Below, in pieces: positions 41,901 through 55,519 of a stretch of 64,000 bases of DNA. Numbering within the stretch: position 1 is the stretch's first letter; each line of letters begins with the position of its first letter. Under the pieces are notes generated by a model, which had not been told where the DNA came from, searched no databases, and was given only the letters and a program-made list of their open reading frames with translations. The stretch is from Vespa crabro (lineage: Eukaryota; Arthropoda; Insecta; Hymenoptera; Vespidae): assembly GCF_910589235.1 (NCBI RefSeq), contig NC_060955.1, positions 12,792,837 through 12,856,836 of the forward strand, given 5' to 3'. Both the position numbers and the translations under genes were made by a program.

Positions 41901-44900
41901 TCAAACATCTATTTGATATTGGAATCGACGTTTTAACCTTGTTTCTTATCGTATATACGTTTTTTCGTTCATAATGGCGTACCATCGAAATAGGAAATAA
42001 TGAAATCTCATTCAAATTCAATTAGTTTATATTCTATCGACGCAGAATAAAGATTACAACAAGAATATATCTTCCTGACTGTGTGTAAATAGAAGTTTTA
42101 ACATGAAAATTGTCGAAAAATGAGATCGACAAATGCGAATTTTGTTAAATGCTGAGATAAAATCGTGAACACATTGAAATTACTCGTACCACAGTTTCAG
42201 AAATGTTTCCAATCAATTCGGACATTGTATTTCTGAAGATCAAACATTTATTTTATCTTGGAATCGACGTTATAACCTTGTTTCATATGTTATATATGAT
42301 TATTAGCTCATAAAGAAGTATCATCGAAATACGAAATTTGAAATCTCAATCAATATCAATGCTATTATATTCTATCGACGCAGAATATACAATGGAACAA
42401 GATCATAAGTTTGTCACTATGTGTAAATACGAGTTTCAACATGAATATTGTAGAAAAATGAGATCGAAACATGCGAATTTCGTTAATTGCTGAGATTTAA
42501 TCGTGAAAGCATTTAACTAACTCGTACCACAGCTTGAGAATTGTTTCCAATCGATTCGGACATTGTCTTTCTGAAGATCAAACATCTATTTGATATTAGA
42601 ATCGACGTTTTAACCTTGTTTCTTATCGTATATACGTTTTTTCGTTCATAATGGCGTACCATCGAAATACGAAATAATGAAATCTCATTCAAATTCAATT
42701 AGTTTATATTCTGTCGACGCAGAATAAAGATTACAACAAGAATAAATCTTCCTGACTGTGTGTAAATAGAAGTTTTAACATGAAAATTGTCGAAAAATGA
42801 GATCGACAAATGCGAATTTTGTTAAATGCTGAGATAAAATCGTGAACACATTGAAATTACTCGTACCACAGCTTCAGAAATGTTTCCAATCAATTCGGAC
42901 ATTGTATTTCTGAAGATCAAACATTTATTTTATCTTGGAATCGAAGTTATAACCTTGTTTCATATTTTATATACGATTATTAGCACATAAAGAAGTATCA
43001 TCGAAATACGAAATTTGAAATCTCAATCAATATCAATGCTTTTATATTCTATCGACGCAGAATATACAAAGGAACAAGAACATAAGTTTTTCACTATGTG
43101 TAAATACGAGTTTCAACATGAATATTGTAGAAAAATGAGATCGACACATGCGAATTTCGTTAATTTCAGAGCTTCAATCGTGAACACATTGAAATTACTC
43201 GTACCACAGCTTCAGAAATGTTTCCAATCAATTCGGACATTGTATTTCTGAAGATCAAACATTTATTTTATCTTGGAATCGAAGTTATAACCTTGTTTCA
43301 TATTTTATATACGATTATTAGCTCATAAAGAAGTATCATCGAAATACGAAATTTGAAATCTCAATCAATATCAATGCTTTTATATTCTATCGACGCAGAA
43401 TATACAAAGGAACAAGAACATAAGTTTTTCACTATGTGTAAATACGAGTTTCAACATGAATATTGTAGAAAAATGAGATCGACACATGCGAATTTCGTTA
43501 ATTGCAGAGCTTCAATCGTGAAAACATTGAACTTACTCGTACCACAGCTTGAGAATTGTTTCCAATCGATTCGGACATTGTATTTCTGAAGATCAAACAT
43601 CTATTTGATATTGGAATCGACGTTTTAACCTTGTTTCTTATCGTATATACGTTTTTTCGTTCATAATGGCGTACCATCGAAATACGAAATAATGAAATCT
43701 CATTCAAATTCAATTAGTTTATATTCTATCGACGCAGAATAAAGATTACAACAAGAATATATCTTCCTGACTGTGTGTAAATAGAAGTTTTAACATGAAA
43801 ATTGTCGAAAAATGAGATCGACAAATGCGAATTTTGTTAAATGCTGAGATAAAATCGTGAACACATTGAAATTACTCGTACCACAGTTTCAGAAATGTTT
43901 CCAATCAATTCGGACATTGTATTTCTGAAGATCAAACATTTATTTTATCTTGGAATCGACGTTATAACCTTGTTTCATATGTTATATATGATTATTAGCT
44001 CATAAAGAAGTATCATCGAAATACGAAATTTGAAATCTCAATCAATATCAATGCTATTATATTCTATCGACGCAGAATATACAATGGAACAAGATCATAA
44101 GTTTGTCACTATGTGTAAATACGAGTTTCAACATGAATATTGTAGAAAAATGAGATCGACACATGCGAATTTCGTTAATTGCTGAGATTTAATCGTGAAA
44201 GCATTTAACTAACTCGTACCACAGCTTGAGAATTGTTTCCAATCGATTCGGACATTGTATTTCTGAAGATCAAACATCTATTTGATATTAGAATCGACGT
44301 TTTAACCTTGTTTCTTATCGTATATACGTTTTTTCGTTCATAATGGCGTACCATCGAAATACGAAATAATGAAATCTCATTCAAATTCAATTAGTTTATA
44401 TTCTGTCGACGCAGAATAAAGATTACAACAAGAATATATCTTCCTGACTGTGTGTAAATAGAAGTTTTAACATGAAAATTGTCGAAAAATGAGATCGACA
44501 AATGCGAATTTTGTTAAATGCTGAGATAAAATCGTGAACACATTGAAATTACTCGTACCACAGCTTCAGAAATGTTTCCAATCAATTCGGACATTGTATT
44601 TCTGAAGATCAAACATTTATTTTATCTTGGAATCGAAGTTATAACCTTGTTTCATATTTTATATACGATTATTAGCACATAAAGAAGTATCATCGAAATA
44701 CGAAATTTGAAATCTCAATCAATATCAATGCTTTTATATTCTATCGACGCAGAATATACAAAGGAACAAGAACATAAGTTTTTCACTATGTGTAAATACG
44801 AGTTTCAACATGAATATTGTAGAAAAATGAGATCGACACATGCGAATTTCGTTAATTGCAGAGCTTCAATCGTGAAAACATTGAACTTACTCGTACCACA

Positions 44901-47900
44901 GCGTGAGAAATGCTTCCAATCGATTCGGACATTGTATTTCTGAAGGTCATACATCCATTTTATCTTGGAATCGACGTTATAACCTTGTTTCATATGTTAT
45001 ATATGATTATTAGCTCATAAAGAAGTATCATCGAAATACGAAATTTGAAATCTCAATCAATATCAATGCTATTATATTCTATCGACGCAGAATATACAAT
45101 GGAACAAGATCATAAGTTTGTCACTATGTGTAAATACGAGTTTCAACATGAATATTGTAGAAAAATGAGATCGACACATGCGAATTTCGTTAATTGCTGA
45201 GATTTAATCGTGAAAGCATTTAACTAACTCGTACCACAGCTTGAGAATTGTTTCCAATCGATTCGGACATTGTATTTCTGAAGATCAAACATCTATTTGA
45301 TATTAGAATCGACGTTTTAACCTTGTTTCTTATCGTATATACGTTTTTTCGTTCATAATGGCGTACCATCGAAATACGAAATAATGAAATCTCATTCAAA
45401 TTCAATTAGTTTATATTCTGTCGACGCAGAATAAAGATTACAACAAGAATATATCTTCCTGACTGTGTGTAATTAGAAGTTTTAACATGAAAATTGTCGA
45501 AAAATGAGATCGACAAATGCGAATTTTGTTAAATGCTGAGATAAAATCGTGAACACATTGAAATTACTCGTACCACAGCTTCAGAAATGTTTCCAATCAA
45601 TTCGGACATTGTATTTCTGAAGATCAAACATTTATTTTATCTTGGAATCGAAGTTATAACCTTGTTTCATATTTTATATACGATTATTAGCACATAAAGA
45701 AGTATCATCGAAATACGAAATTTGAAATCTCAATCAATATCAATGCTTTTATATTCTATCGACGCAGAATATACAAAGGAACAAGAACATAAGTTTTTCA
45801 CTATGTGTAAATACGAGTTTCAACATGAATATTGTAGAAAAATGAGATCGACACATGCGAATTTCGTTAATTGCTGAGATTTAATCGTGAAAGCATTTAA
45901 CTAACTCGTACCACAGCTTGAGAATTGTTTCCAATCGATTCGGACATTGTATTTCTGAAGATCAAACATCTAATTGATATTAGAATCGACGTTTTAACCT
46001 TGTTTCTTATCGTATATACGTTTTTTCGTTCATAATGGCGTACCATCGAAATACGAAATAATGAAATCTCATTCAAATTCAATTAGTTTATATTCTATCG
46101 ACGCAGAATAAAGATTACAACAAGAATATATCTTCCTGACTGTGTGTAAATAGAAGTTTTAACATGAAAATTGTCGAAAAATGAGATCGACAAATGCGAA
46201 TTTTGTTAAATGCTGAGATAAAATCGTGAACACATTGAAATTACTCGTACCACAGTTTCAGAAATGTTTCCAATCAATTCGGACATTGTATTTCTGAAGA
46301 TCAAACATTTATTTTATCTTGGAATCGACGTTATAACCTTGTTTCATATGTTATATATGATTATTAGCTCATAAAGAAGTATCATCGAAATACGAAATTT
46401 GAAATCTCAATCAATATCAATGCTATTATATTCTATCGACGCAGAATATACAATGGAACAAGATCATAAGTTTGTCACTATGTGTAAATACGAGTTTCAA
46501 CATGAATATTGTAGAAAAATGAGATCGACACATGCGAATTTCGTTAATTGCTGAGATTTAATCGTGAAAGCATTTAACTAACTCGTACCACAGCTTGAGA
46601 ATTGTTTCCAATCGATTCGGACATTGTATTTCTGAAGATCAAACATCTATTTGATATTAGAATCGACGTTTTAACCTTGTTTCTTATCGTATATACGTTT
46701 CTTCGTTCATAATGGCGTACCATCGAAATACGAAATAATGAAATCTCATTCAAATTCAATTAGTTTATATTCTGTCGACGCAGAATAAAGATTACAACAA
46801 GAATATATCTTCCTGACTGTGTGTAAATAGAAGTTTTAACATGAAAATTGTCGAAAAATGAGATCGACAAATGCGAATTTTGTTAAATGCTGAGATAAAA
46901 TCGTGAACACATTGAAATTACTCGTACCACAGCTTCAGAAATGTTTCCAATCAATTCGGACATTGTATTTCTGAAGATCAAACATTTATTTTATCTTGGA
47001 ATCGAAGTTATAACCTTGTTTCATATTTTATATACGATTATTAGCACATAAAGAAGTATCATCGAAATACGAAATTTGAAATCTCAATCAATATCAATGC
47101 TTTTATATTCTATCGACGCAGAATATACAAAGGAACAAGAACATAAGTCTTTCACTATGTGTAAATACGAGTTTCAACATGAATATTGTAGAAAAATGAG
47201 ATCGACACATGCGAATTTCGTTAATTGCAGAGCTTCAATCGTGAAAACATTGAACTTACTCGTACCACAGCTTGAGAAATGTTTCCAATCGATTCGGACA
47301 TTGTATTTCTGAAGATCATACATCCATTTTATCTTGGAATCGACGTTATAACCTTGTTTCATATGTTATATATGATTATTAGCTCATAAAGAAGTATCAT
47401 CGAAATACGAAATTTGAAATCTCAATCAATATCAATGCTATTATATTCTATCGACGCAGAATATACAATGGAACAAGATCATAAGTTTGTCACAATGTGT
47501 AAATACGAGTTTCAACATGAATATTGTAGAAAAATGAGATCGACACATGCGAATTTCGTTAATTGCTGAGATTTAATCGTGAAAGCATTTAACTAACTCG
47601 TACCACAGCTTGAGAATTGTTTCCAATCGATTCGGACATTGTATTTCTGAAGATCAAACATCTATTTGATATTAGAATCGACGTTTTAACCTTGTTTCTT
47701 ATCGTATATACGTTTTTTCGTTCATAATGGCGTACCATCGAAATACGAAATAATGAAATCTCATTCAAATTCAATTAGTTTATATTCTATCGACGCAGAA
47801 TAAAGATTACAACAAGAATATATCTTCCTGACTGTGTGTAAATAGAAGTTTTAACATGAAAATTGTCGAAAAATGAGATCGACAAATGCGAATTTTGTTA

Positions 47901-50900
47901 AATGCTGAGATAAAATCGTGAACACATTGAAATTACTCGTACCACAGTTTCAGAAATGTTTCCAATCAATTCGGACATTGTATTTCTGAAGATCAAACAT
48001 TTATTTTATCTTGGAATCGACGTTATAACCTTGTTTCATATGTTATATATGATTATTAGCTCATAAAGAAGTATCATCGAAATACGAAATTTGAAATCTC
48101 AATCAATATCAATGCTATTATATTCTATCGACGCAGAATATACAATGGAACAAGATCATAAGTTTGTCACTATGTGTAAATACGAGTTTCAACATGAATA
48201 TTGTAGAAAAATGAGATCGAAACATGCGAATTTCGTTAATTGCTGAGATTTAATCGTGAAAGCATTTAACTAACTCGTACCACAGCTTGAGAATTGTTTC
48301 CAATCGATTCGGACATTGTATTTCTGAAGATCAAACATCTATTTGATATTAGAATCGACGTTTTAACCTTGTTTCTTATCGTATATACGTTTTTTCGTTC
48401 ATAATGGCGTACCATCGAAATACGAAATAATGAAATCTCATTCAAATTCAATTAGTTTATATTCTGTCGACGCAGAATAAAGATTACAACAAGAATAAAT
48501 CTTCCTGACTGTGTGTAAATAGAAGTTTTAACATGAAAATTGTCGAAAAATGAGATCGACAAATGCGAATTTTGTTAAATGCTGAGATAAAATCGTGAAC
48601 ACATTGAAATTACTCGTACCACAGCTTCAGAAATGTTTCCAATCAATTCGGACATTGTATTTCTGAAGATCAAACATTTATTTTATCTTGGAATCGAAGT
48701 TATAACCTTGTTTCATATTTTATATACGATTATTAGCACATAAAGAAGTCTCATCGAAATACGAAATTTGAAATCTCAATCAATATCAATGCTTTTATAT
48801 TCTATCGACGCAGAATATACAAAGGAACAAGAACATAAGTTTTTCACTTTGTGTAAATACGAGTTTCAACATGAATATTGTAGAAAAATGAGATCGACAC
48901 ATGCGAATTTCGTTAATTGCAGAGCTTCAATCGTGAACACATTGAAATTACTCGTACCACAGCTTCAGAAATGTTTCCAATCAATTCGGACATTGTATTT
49001 CTGAAGATCAAACATTTATTTTATCTTGGAATCGAAGTTATAACCTTGTTTCATATTTTATATACGATTATTAGCTCATAAAGAAGTATCATCGAAATAC
49101 GAAATTTGAAATCTCAATCAATATCAATGCTTTTATATTCTATCGACGCAGAATATACAAAGGAACAAGAACATAAGTTTTTCACTATGTGTAAATACGA
49201 GTTTCAACATGAATATTGTAGAAAAATGAGATCGACACATGCGAATTTCGTTAATTGCAGAGCTTCAATCGTGAAAACATTGAACTTACTCGTACCACAG
49301 CTTGAGAATTGTTTCCAATCGATTCGGACATTGTATTTCTGAAGATCAAACATCTATTTGATATTGGAATCGACGTTTTAACCTTGTTTCTTATCGTATA
49401 TACGTTTTTTCGTTCATAATGGCGTACCATCGAAATACGAAATAATGAAATCTCATTCAAATTCAATTAGTTTATATTCTATCGACGCAGAATAAAGATT
49501 ACAACAAGAATATATCTTCCTGACTGTGTGTAAATAGAAGTTTTAACATGAAAATTGTCGAAAAATGCGATCGACAAATGCGAATTTTGTTAAATGCTGA
49601 GATAAAATCGTGAACACATTGAAATTACTCGTACCACAGTTTCAGAAATGTTTCCAATCAATTCGGACATTGTATTTCTGAAGATCAAACATTTATTTTA
49701 TCTTGGAATCGACGTTATAACCTTGTTTCATATGTTATATATGATTATTAGCTCATAAAGAAGTATCATCGAAATACGAAATTTGAAATCTCAATCAATA
49801 TCAATGCTATTATATTCTATCGACGCAGAATATACAATGGAACAAGATCATAAGTTTGTCACTATGTGTAAATACGAGTTTCAACATGAATATTGTAGAA
49901 AAATGAGATCGACACATGCGAATTTCGTTAATTGCTGAGATTTAATCGTGAAAGCATTTAACTAACTCGTACCACAGCTTGAGAATTGTTTCCAATCGAT
50001 TCGGACATTGTATTTCTGAAGATCAAACATCTATTTGATATTAGAATCGACGTTTTAACCTTGTTTCTTATCGTATATACGTTTTTTCGTTCATAATGGC
50101 GTACCATCGAAATACGAAATAATGAAATCTCATTCAAATTCAATTAGTTTATATTCTGTCGACGCAGAATAAAGATTACAACAAGAATATATCTTCCTGA
50201 CTGTGTGTAAATAGAAGTTTTAACATGAAAATTGTCGAAAAATGAGATCGACAAATGCGAATTTTGTTAAATGCTGAGATAAAATCGTGAACACATTGAA
50301 ATTACTCGTACCACAGCTTCAGAAATGTTTCCAATCAATTCGGACATTGTATTTCTGAAGATCAAACATTTATTTTATCTTGGAATCGAAGTTATAACCT
50401 TGTTTCATATTTTATATACGATTATTAGCACATAAAGAAGTATCATCGAAATACGAAATTTGAAATCTCAATCAATATCAATGCTTTTATATTCTATCGA
50501 CGCAGAATATACAAAGGAACAAGAACATAAGTTTTTCACTATGTGTAAATACGAGTTTCAACATGAATATTGTAGAAAAATGAGATCGACACATGCGAAT
50601 TTCGTTAATTGCAGAGCTTCAATCGTGAAAACATTGAACTTACTCGTACCACAGCTTGAGAAATGTTTCCAATCGATTCGGACATTGTATTTCTGAAGAT
50701 CATACATCCATTTTATCTTGGAATCGACGTTATAACCTTGTTTCATAGGTTATATATGATTATTAGCTCATAAAGAAGTATCATCGAAATACGAAATTTG
50801 AAATCTCAATCAATATCAATGCTATTATATTCTATCGACGCAGAATATACAATGGAACAAGATCATAAGTTTGTCACAATGTGTAAATACGAGTTTCAAC

Positions 50901-52135
50901 ATGAATATTGTAGAAAAATGAGATCGACACATGCGAATTTCGTTAATTGCTGAGATTTAATCGTGAAAGCATTTAACTAACTCGTACCACAGCTTGAGAA
51001 TTGTTTCCAATCGATTCGGACATTGTATTTCTGAAGATCAAACATCTATTTGATATTAGAATCGACGTTTTAACCTTGTTTCTTATCGTATATACGTTTT
51101 TTCGTTCATAATGGCGTACCATCGAAATACGAAATAATGAAATCTCATTCAAATTCAATTAGTTTATATTCTATCGACGCAGAATAAAGATTACAACAAG
51201 AATATATCTTCCTGACTGTGTGTAAATAGAAGTTTTAACATGAAAATTGTCGAAAAATGAGATCGACAAATGCGAAATTTGTTAAATGCTGAGATAAAAT
51301 CGTGAACACATTGAAATTACTCGTACCACAGTTTCAGAAATGTTTCCAATCAATTCGGACATTGTATTTCTGAAGATCAAACATTTATTTTATCTTGGAA
51401 TCGACGTTATAACCTTGTTTCATATGTTATATATGATTATTAGCTCATAAAGAAGTATCATCGAAATACGAAATTTGAAATCTCAATCAATATCAATGCT
51501 ATTATATTCTATCGACGCAGAATATACAATGGAACAAGATCATAAGTTTGTCACTATGTGTAAATACGAGTTTCAACATGAATATTGTAGAAAAATGAGA
51601 TCGACACATGCGAATTTCGTTAATTGCTGAGATTTAATCGTGAAAGCATTTAACTAACTCGTACCACAGCTTGAGAATTGTTTCCAATCGATTCGGACAT
51701 TGTATTTCTGAAGATCAAACATCTATTTGATATTAGAATCGACGTTTTAACCTTGTTTCTTATCGTATATACGTTTCTTCGTTCATAATGGCGTACCATC
51801 GAAATACGAAATAATGAAATCTCATTCAAATTCAATTAGTTTATATTCTGTCGACGCAGAATAAAGATTACAACAAGAATATATCTTCCTGACTGTGTGT
51901 AAATAGAAGTTTTAACATGAAAATTGTCGAAAAATGAGATCGACAAATGCGAATTTTGTTAAATGCTGAGATAAAATCGTGAACACATTGAAATTACTCG
52001 TACCACAGCTTCAGAAATGTTTCCAATCAATTCGGACATTGTATTTCTGAAGATCAAACATTTATTTTATCTTGGAATCGAAGTTATAACCTTGTTTCAT
52101 ATTTTATATACGATTATTAGCTCATAAAGAAGTAT
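38937..52135. repeat. Mosaic domain of dimers and D-E or C-B1 trimers with overlapping segmental repeats
   Basis: A monomers start at 38937, 39614, 40291, 40968, 41983, 42660, 43675, 44352, 45367, 46044, 46721, 47736, 48413, 49428, 50105, 51120 and 51797. Shared rare variants show several different offsets: gatcgaaacatg (42467 and 48220) and aagaataaatc (42741 and 48494) are 5753 bp apart, gtttcttcg (46701 and 51777) 5076 bp, and gtcacaatg (47491 and 50875) 3384 bp. D-E modules at 38261 and 41307 are 3046 bp apart. The marker gcacataaag is present in many A copies. This is a patchwork produced by several unequal exchanges, not one clean duplication. Confidence 0.78.
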
Positions 52136-53827
52136 CATCGAAATACGAAATTTGAAATCTCAATCAATATCAATGCTTTTATATTCTATCGACGCAGAAT
52201 ATACAAAGGAACAAGAACATAAGTTTTTCACTATGTGTAAATACGAGTTTCAACATGAATATTGTAGAAAAATGAGATCGACACATGCGAATTTCGTTAA
52301 TTGCAGAGCTTCAATCGTGAAAACATTGAACTTACTCGTACCACAGCTTGAGAATTGTTTCCAATCGATTCGGACATTGTATTTCTGAAGATCAAACATC
52401 TATTTGATATTAGAATCGACGTTTTAACCTTGTTTCTTATCGTATATACGTTTTTTCGTTCATAATGGCGTACCATCGAAATACGAAATAATGAAATCTC
52501 ATTCAAATTCAATTAGTTTATATTCTGTCGCCGCAGAATAAAGATTACAACAAGAATATATCTTCCTGACTGTGTGTAAATAGAAGTTTTAACATGAAAA
52601 TTGTCGAAAAATGAGATCGACAAATGCGAATTTTGTTAAATGCTGAGATAAAATCGTGAACACATTGAAATTACTCGTACCACAGCTGCAGAAATGTTTC
52701 CAATCAATTCGGACATTGTATTTCTGAAGATCAAACATTTATTTTATCTTGGAATCGAAGTTATAACCTTGTTTCATATTTTATATACGATTATTAGCAC
52801 ATAAAGAAGTATCATCGAAATACGAAATTTGAAATCTCAATCAATATCAATGCTTTTATATTCTATCGACGCAGAATATACAAAGGAACAAGAACATAAA
52901 TTTTTCACTATGTGTAAATACGAGTTTCAACATGAATATTGTAGAAAAATGAGATCGACACATGCGAATTTCGTTAATTGCAGAGCTTCAATCGTGAAAA
53001 CATTGAACTTACTCGTACCACAGCTTGAGAAATGCTTCCAATCGATTCGGACATTGTATTTCTGAAGGTCATACATCCATTTTATCTTGGAATCGACGTT
53101 ATAACCTTGTTTCATATGTTATATATGATTATTAGCTCATAAAGAAGTATCATCGAAATACGAAATTTGAAATCTCAATCAATATCAATGCTATTATATT
53201 CTATCGACGCAGAATATACAATGGAACAAGATCAGAAGTTTGTCACTATGTGTAAATACGAGTTTCAACATGAATATTGTAGAAAAATGAGATCGACACA
53301 TGCGAATTTCGTTAATTGCAGAGCTTCAATCGTGAAAACATTGAACTTACTCGTACCACAGCTTGAGAATTGTTTCCAATCGATTCGGACATTGTATTTC
53401 TGAAGATCAAACATCTATTTGATATTGGAATCGACGTTTTAACCTTGTTTCTTATCGTATATACGTTTTTTCGTTCATAATGGCGTACCATCGAAATACG
53501 AAATAATGAAATCTCATTCAAATTCAATTAGTTTATATTCTGTCGACGCAGAATAAAGATTACAACAAGAATATATCTTCCTGACTGTGTGTAAATAGAA
53601 GTTTTAACATGAAAATTGTCGAAAAATGAGATCGACAAATGCGAATTTTGTTAAATGCTGAGATAAAATCGTGAACACATTGAAATTACTCGTACCACAG
53701 CTTCAGAAATGTTTCCAATCAATTCGGACATTGTATTTCTGAAGATCAAACATTTATTTTATCTTGGAATCGAAGTTATAACCTTGTTTCATATTTTATA
53801 TACGATTATTAGCACATAAAGAAGTAT
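52136..53827. repeat. 1692 bp (5-monomer) tandem duplication, copy 1
   Basis: The order is E, A, C, a B-headed E-tailed monomer (53151) and A. Private markers are gtcgccgcag near 52528 (a broken gtcgac), cagctgcag near 52684, cataaattttt near 52888, gaaggtcat near 53065 and gatcagaag near 53231. Every one of these recurs 1692 bp downstream. Confidence 0.9.
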
Positions 53828-55519
53828 CATCGAAATACGAAATTTGAAATCTCAATCAATATCAATGCTTTTATATTCTATCGACGCAGAATATACAAAG
53901 GAACAAGAACATAAGTTTTTCACTATGTGTAAATACGAGTTTCAACATGAATATTGTAGAAAAATGAGATCGACACATGCGAATTTCGTTAATTGCAGAG
54001 CTTCAATCGTGAAAACATTGAACTTACTCGTACCAAAGCTTGAGAATTGTTTCCAATCGATTCGGACATTGTATTTCTGAAGATCAAACATCTATTTGAT
54101 ATTAGAATCGACGTTTTAACCTTGTTTCTTATCGTATATACGTTTTTTCGTTCATAATGGCGTACCATCGAAATACGAAATAATGAAATCTCATTCAAAT
54201 TCAATTAGTTTATATTCTGTCGCCGCAGAATAAAGATTACAACAAGAATATATCTTCCTGACTGTGTGTAAATAGAAGTTTTAACATGAAAATTGTCGAA
54301 AAATGAGATCGACAAATGCGAATTTTGTTAAATGCTGAGATAAAATCGTGAACACATTGAAATTACTCGTACCACAGCTGCAGAAATGTTTCCAATCAAT
54401 TCGGACATTGTATTTCTGAAGATCAAACATTTATTTTATCTTGGAATCGAAGTTATAACCTTGTTTCATATTTTATATACGATTATTAGCACATAAAGAA
54501 GTATCATCGAAATACGAAATTTGAAATCTCAATCAATATCAATGCTTTTATATTCTATCGACGCAGAATATACAAAGGAACAAGAACATAAATTTTTCAC
54601 TATGTGTAAATACGAGTTTCAACATGAATACTGTAGAAAAATGAGATCGACACATGCGAATTTCGTTAATTGCAGAGCTTCAATCGTGAAAACATTGAAC
54701 TTACTCGTACCACAGCTTGAGAAATGCTTCCAATCGATTCGGACATTGTATTTCTGAAGGTCATACATCCATTTTATCTTGGAATCGACGTTATAACCTT
54801 GTTTCATATGTTATATATGATTATTAGCTCATAAAGAAGTATCATCGAAATACGAAATTTGAAATCTCAATCAATATCAATGCTATTATATTCTATCGAC
54901 GCAGAATATACAATGGAACAAGATCAGAAGTTTGTCACTATGTGTAAATACGAGTTTCAACATGAATATTGTAGAAAAATGAGATCGACACATGCGAATT
55001 TCGTTAATTGCAGAGCTTCAATCGTGAAAACATTGAACTTACTCGTACCACAGCTTGAGAATTGTTTCCAATCGATTCGGACATTGTATTTCTGAAGATC
55101 AAACATCTATTTGATATTGGAATCGACGTTTTAACCTTGTTTCTTATCGTATATACGTTTTTTCGTTCATAATGGCGTACCATCGAAATACGAAATAATG
55201 AAATCTCATTCAAATTCAATTAGTTTATATTCTGTCGACGCAGAATAAAGATTACAACAAGAATATATCTTCCTGACTGTGTGTAAATAGAAGTTTTAAC
55301 ATGAAAATTGTCGAAAAATGAGATCGACAAATGCGAATTTTGTTAAATGCTGAGATAAAATCGTGAACACATTGAAATTACTCGTACCACAGCTTCAGAA
55401 ATGTTTCCAATCAATTCGGACATTGTATTTCTGAAGATCAAACATTTATTTTATCTTGGAATCGAAGTTATAACCTTGTTTCATATTTTATATACGATTA
55501 TTAGCACATAAAGAAGTAT
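53828..55519. repeat. 1692 bp (5-monomer) tandem duplication, copy 2
   Basis: It directly follows copy 1 and repeats gtcgccgcag (near 54220), cagctgcag (near 54376), cataaattttt (near 54580), gaaggtcat (near 54757) and gatcagaag (near 54923). I noticed only two private differences: ccaaagc near 54035 and gaatactgtag near 54628. It is therefore among the youngest events visible in the window. Confidence 0.9.
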
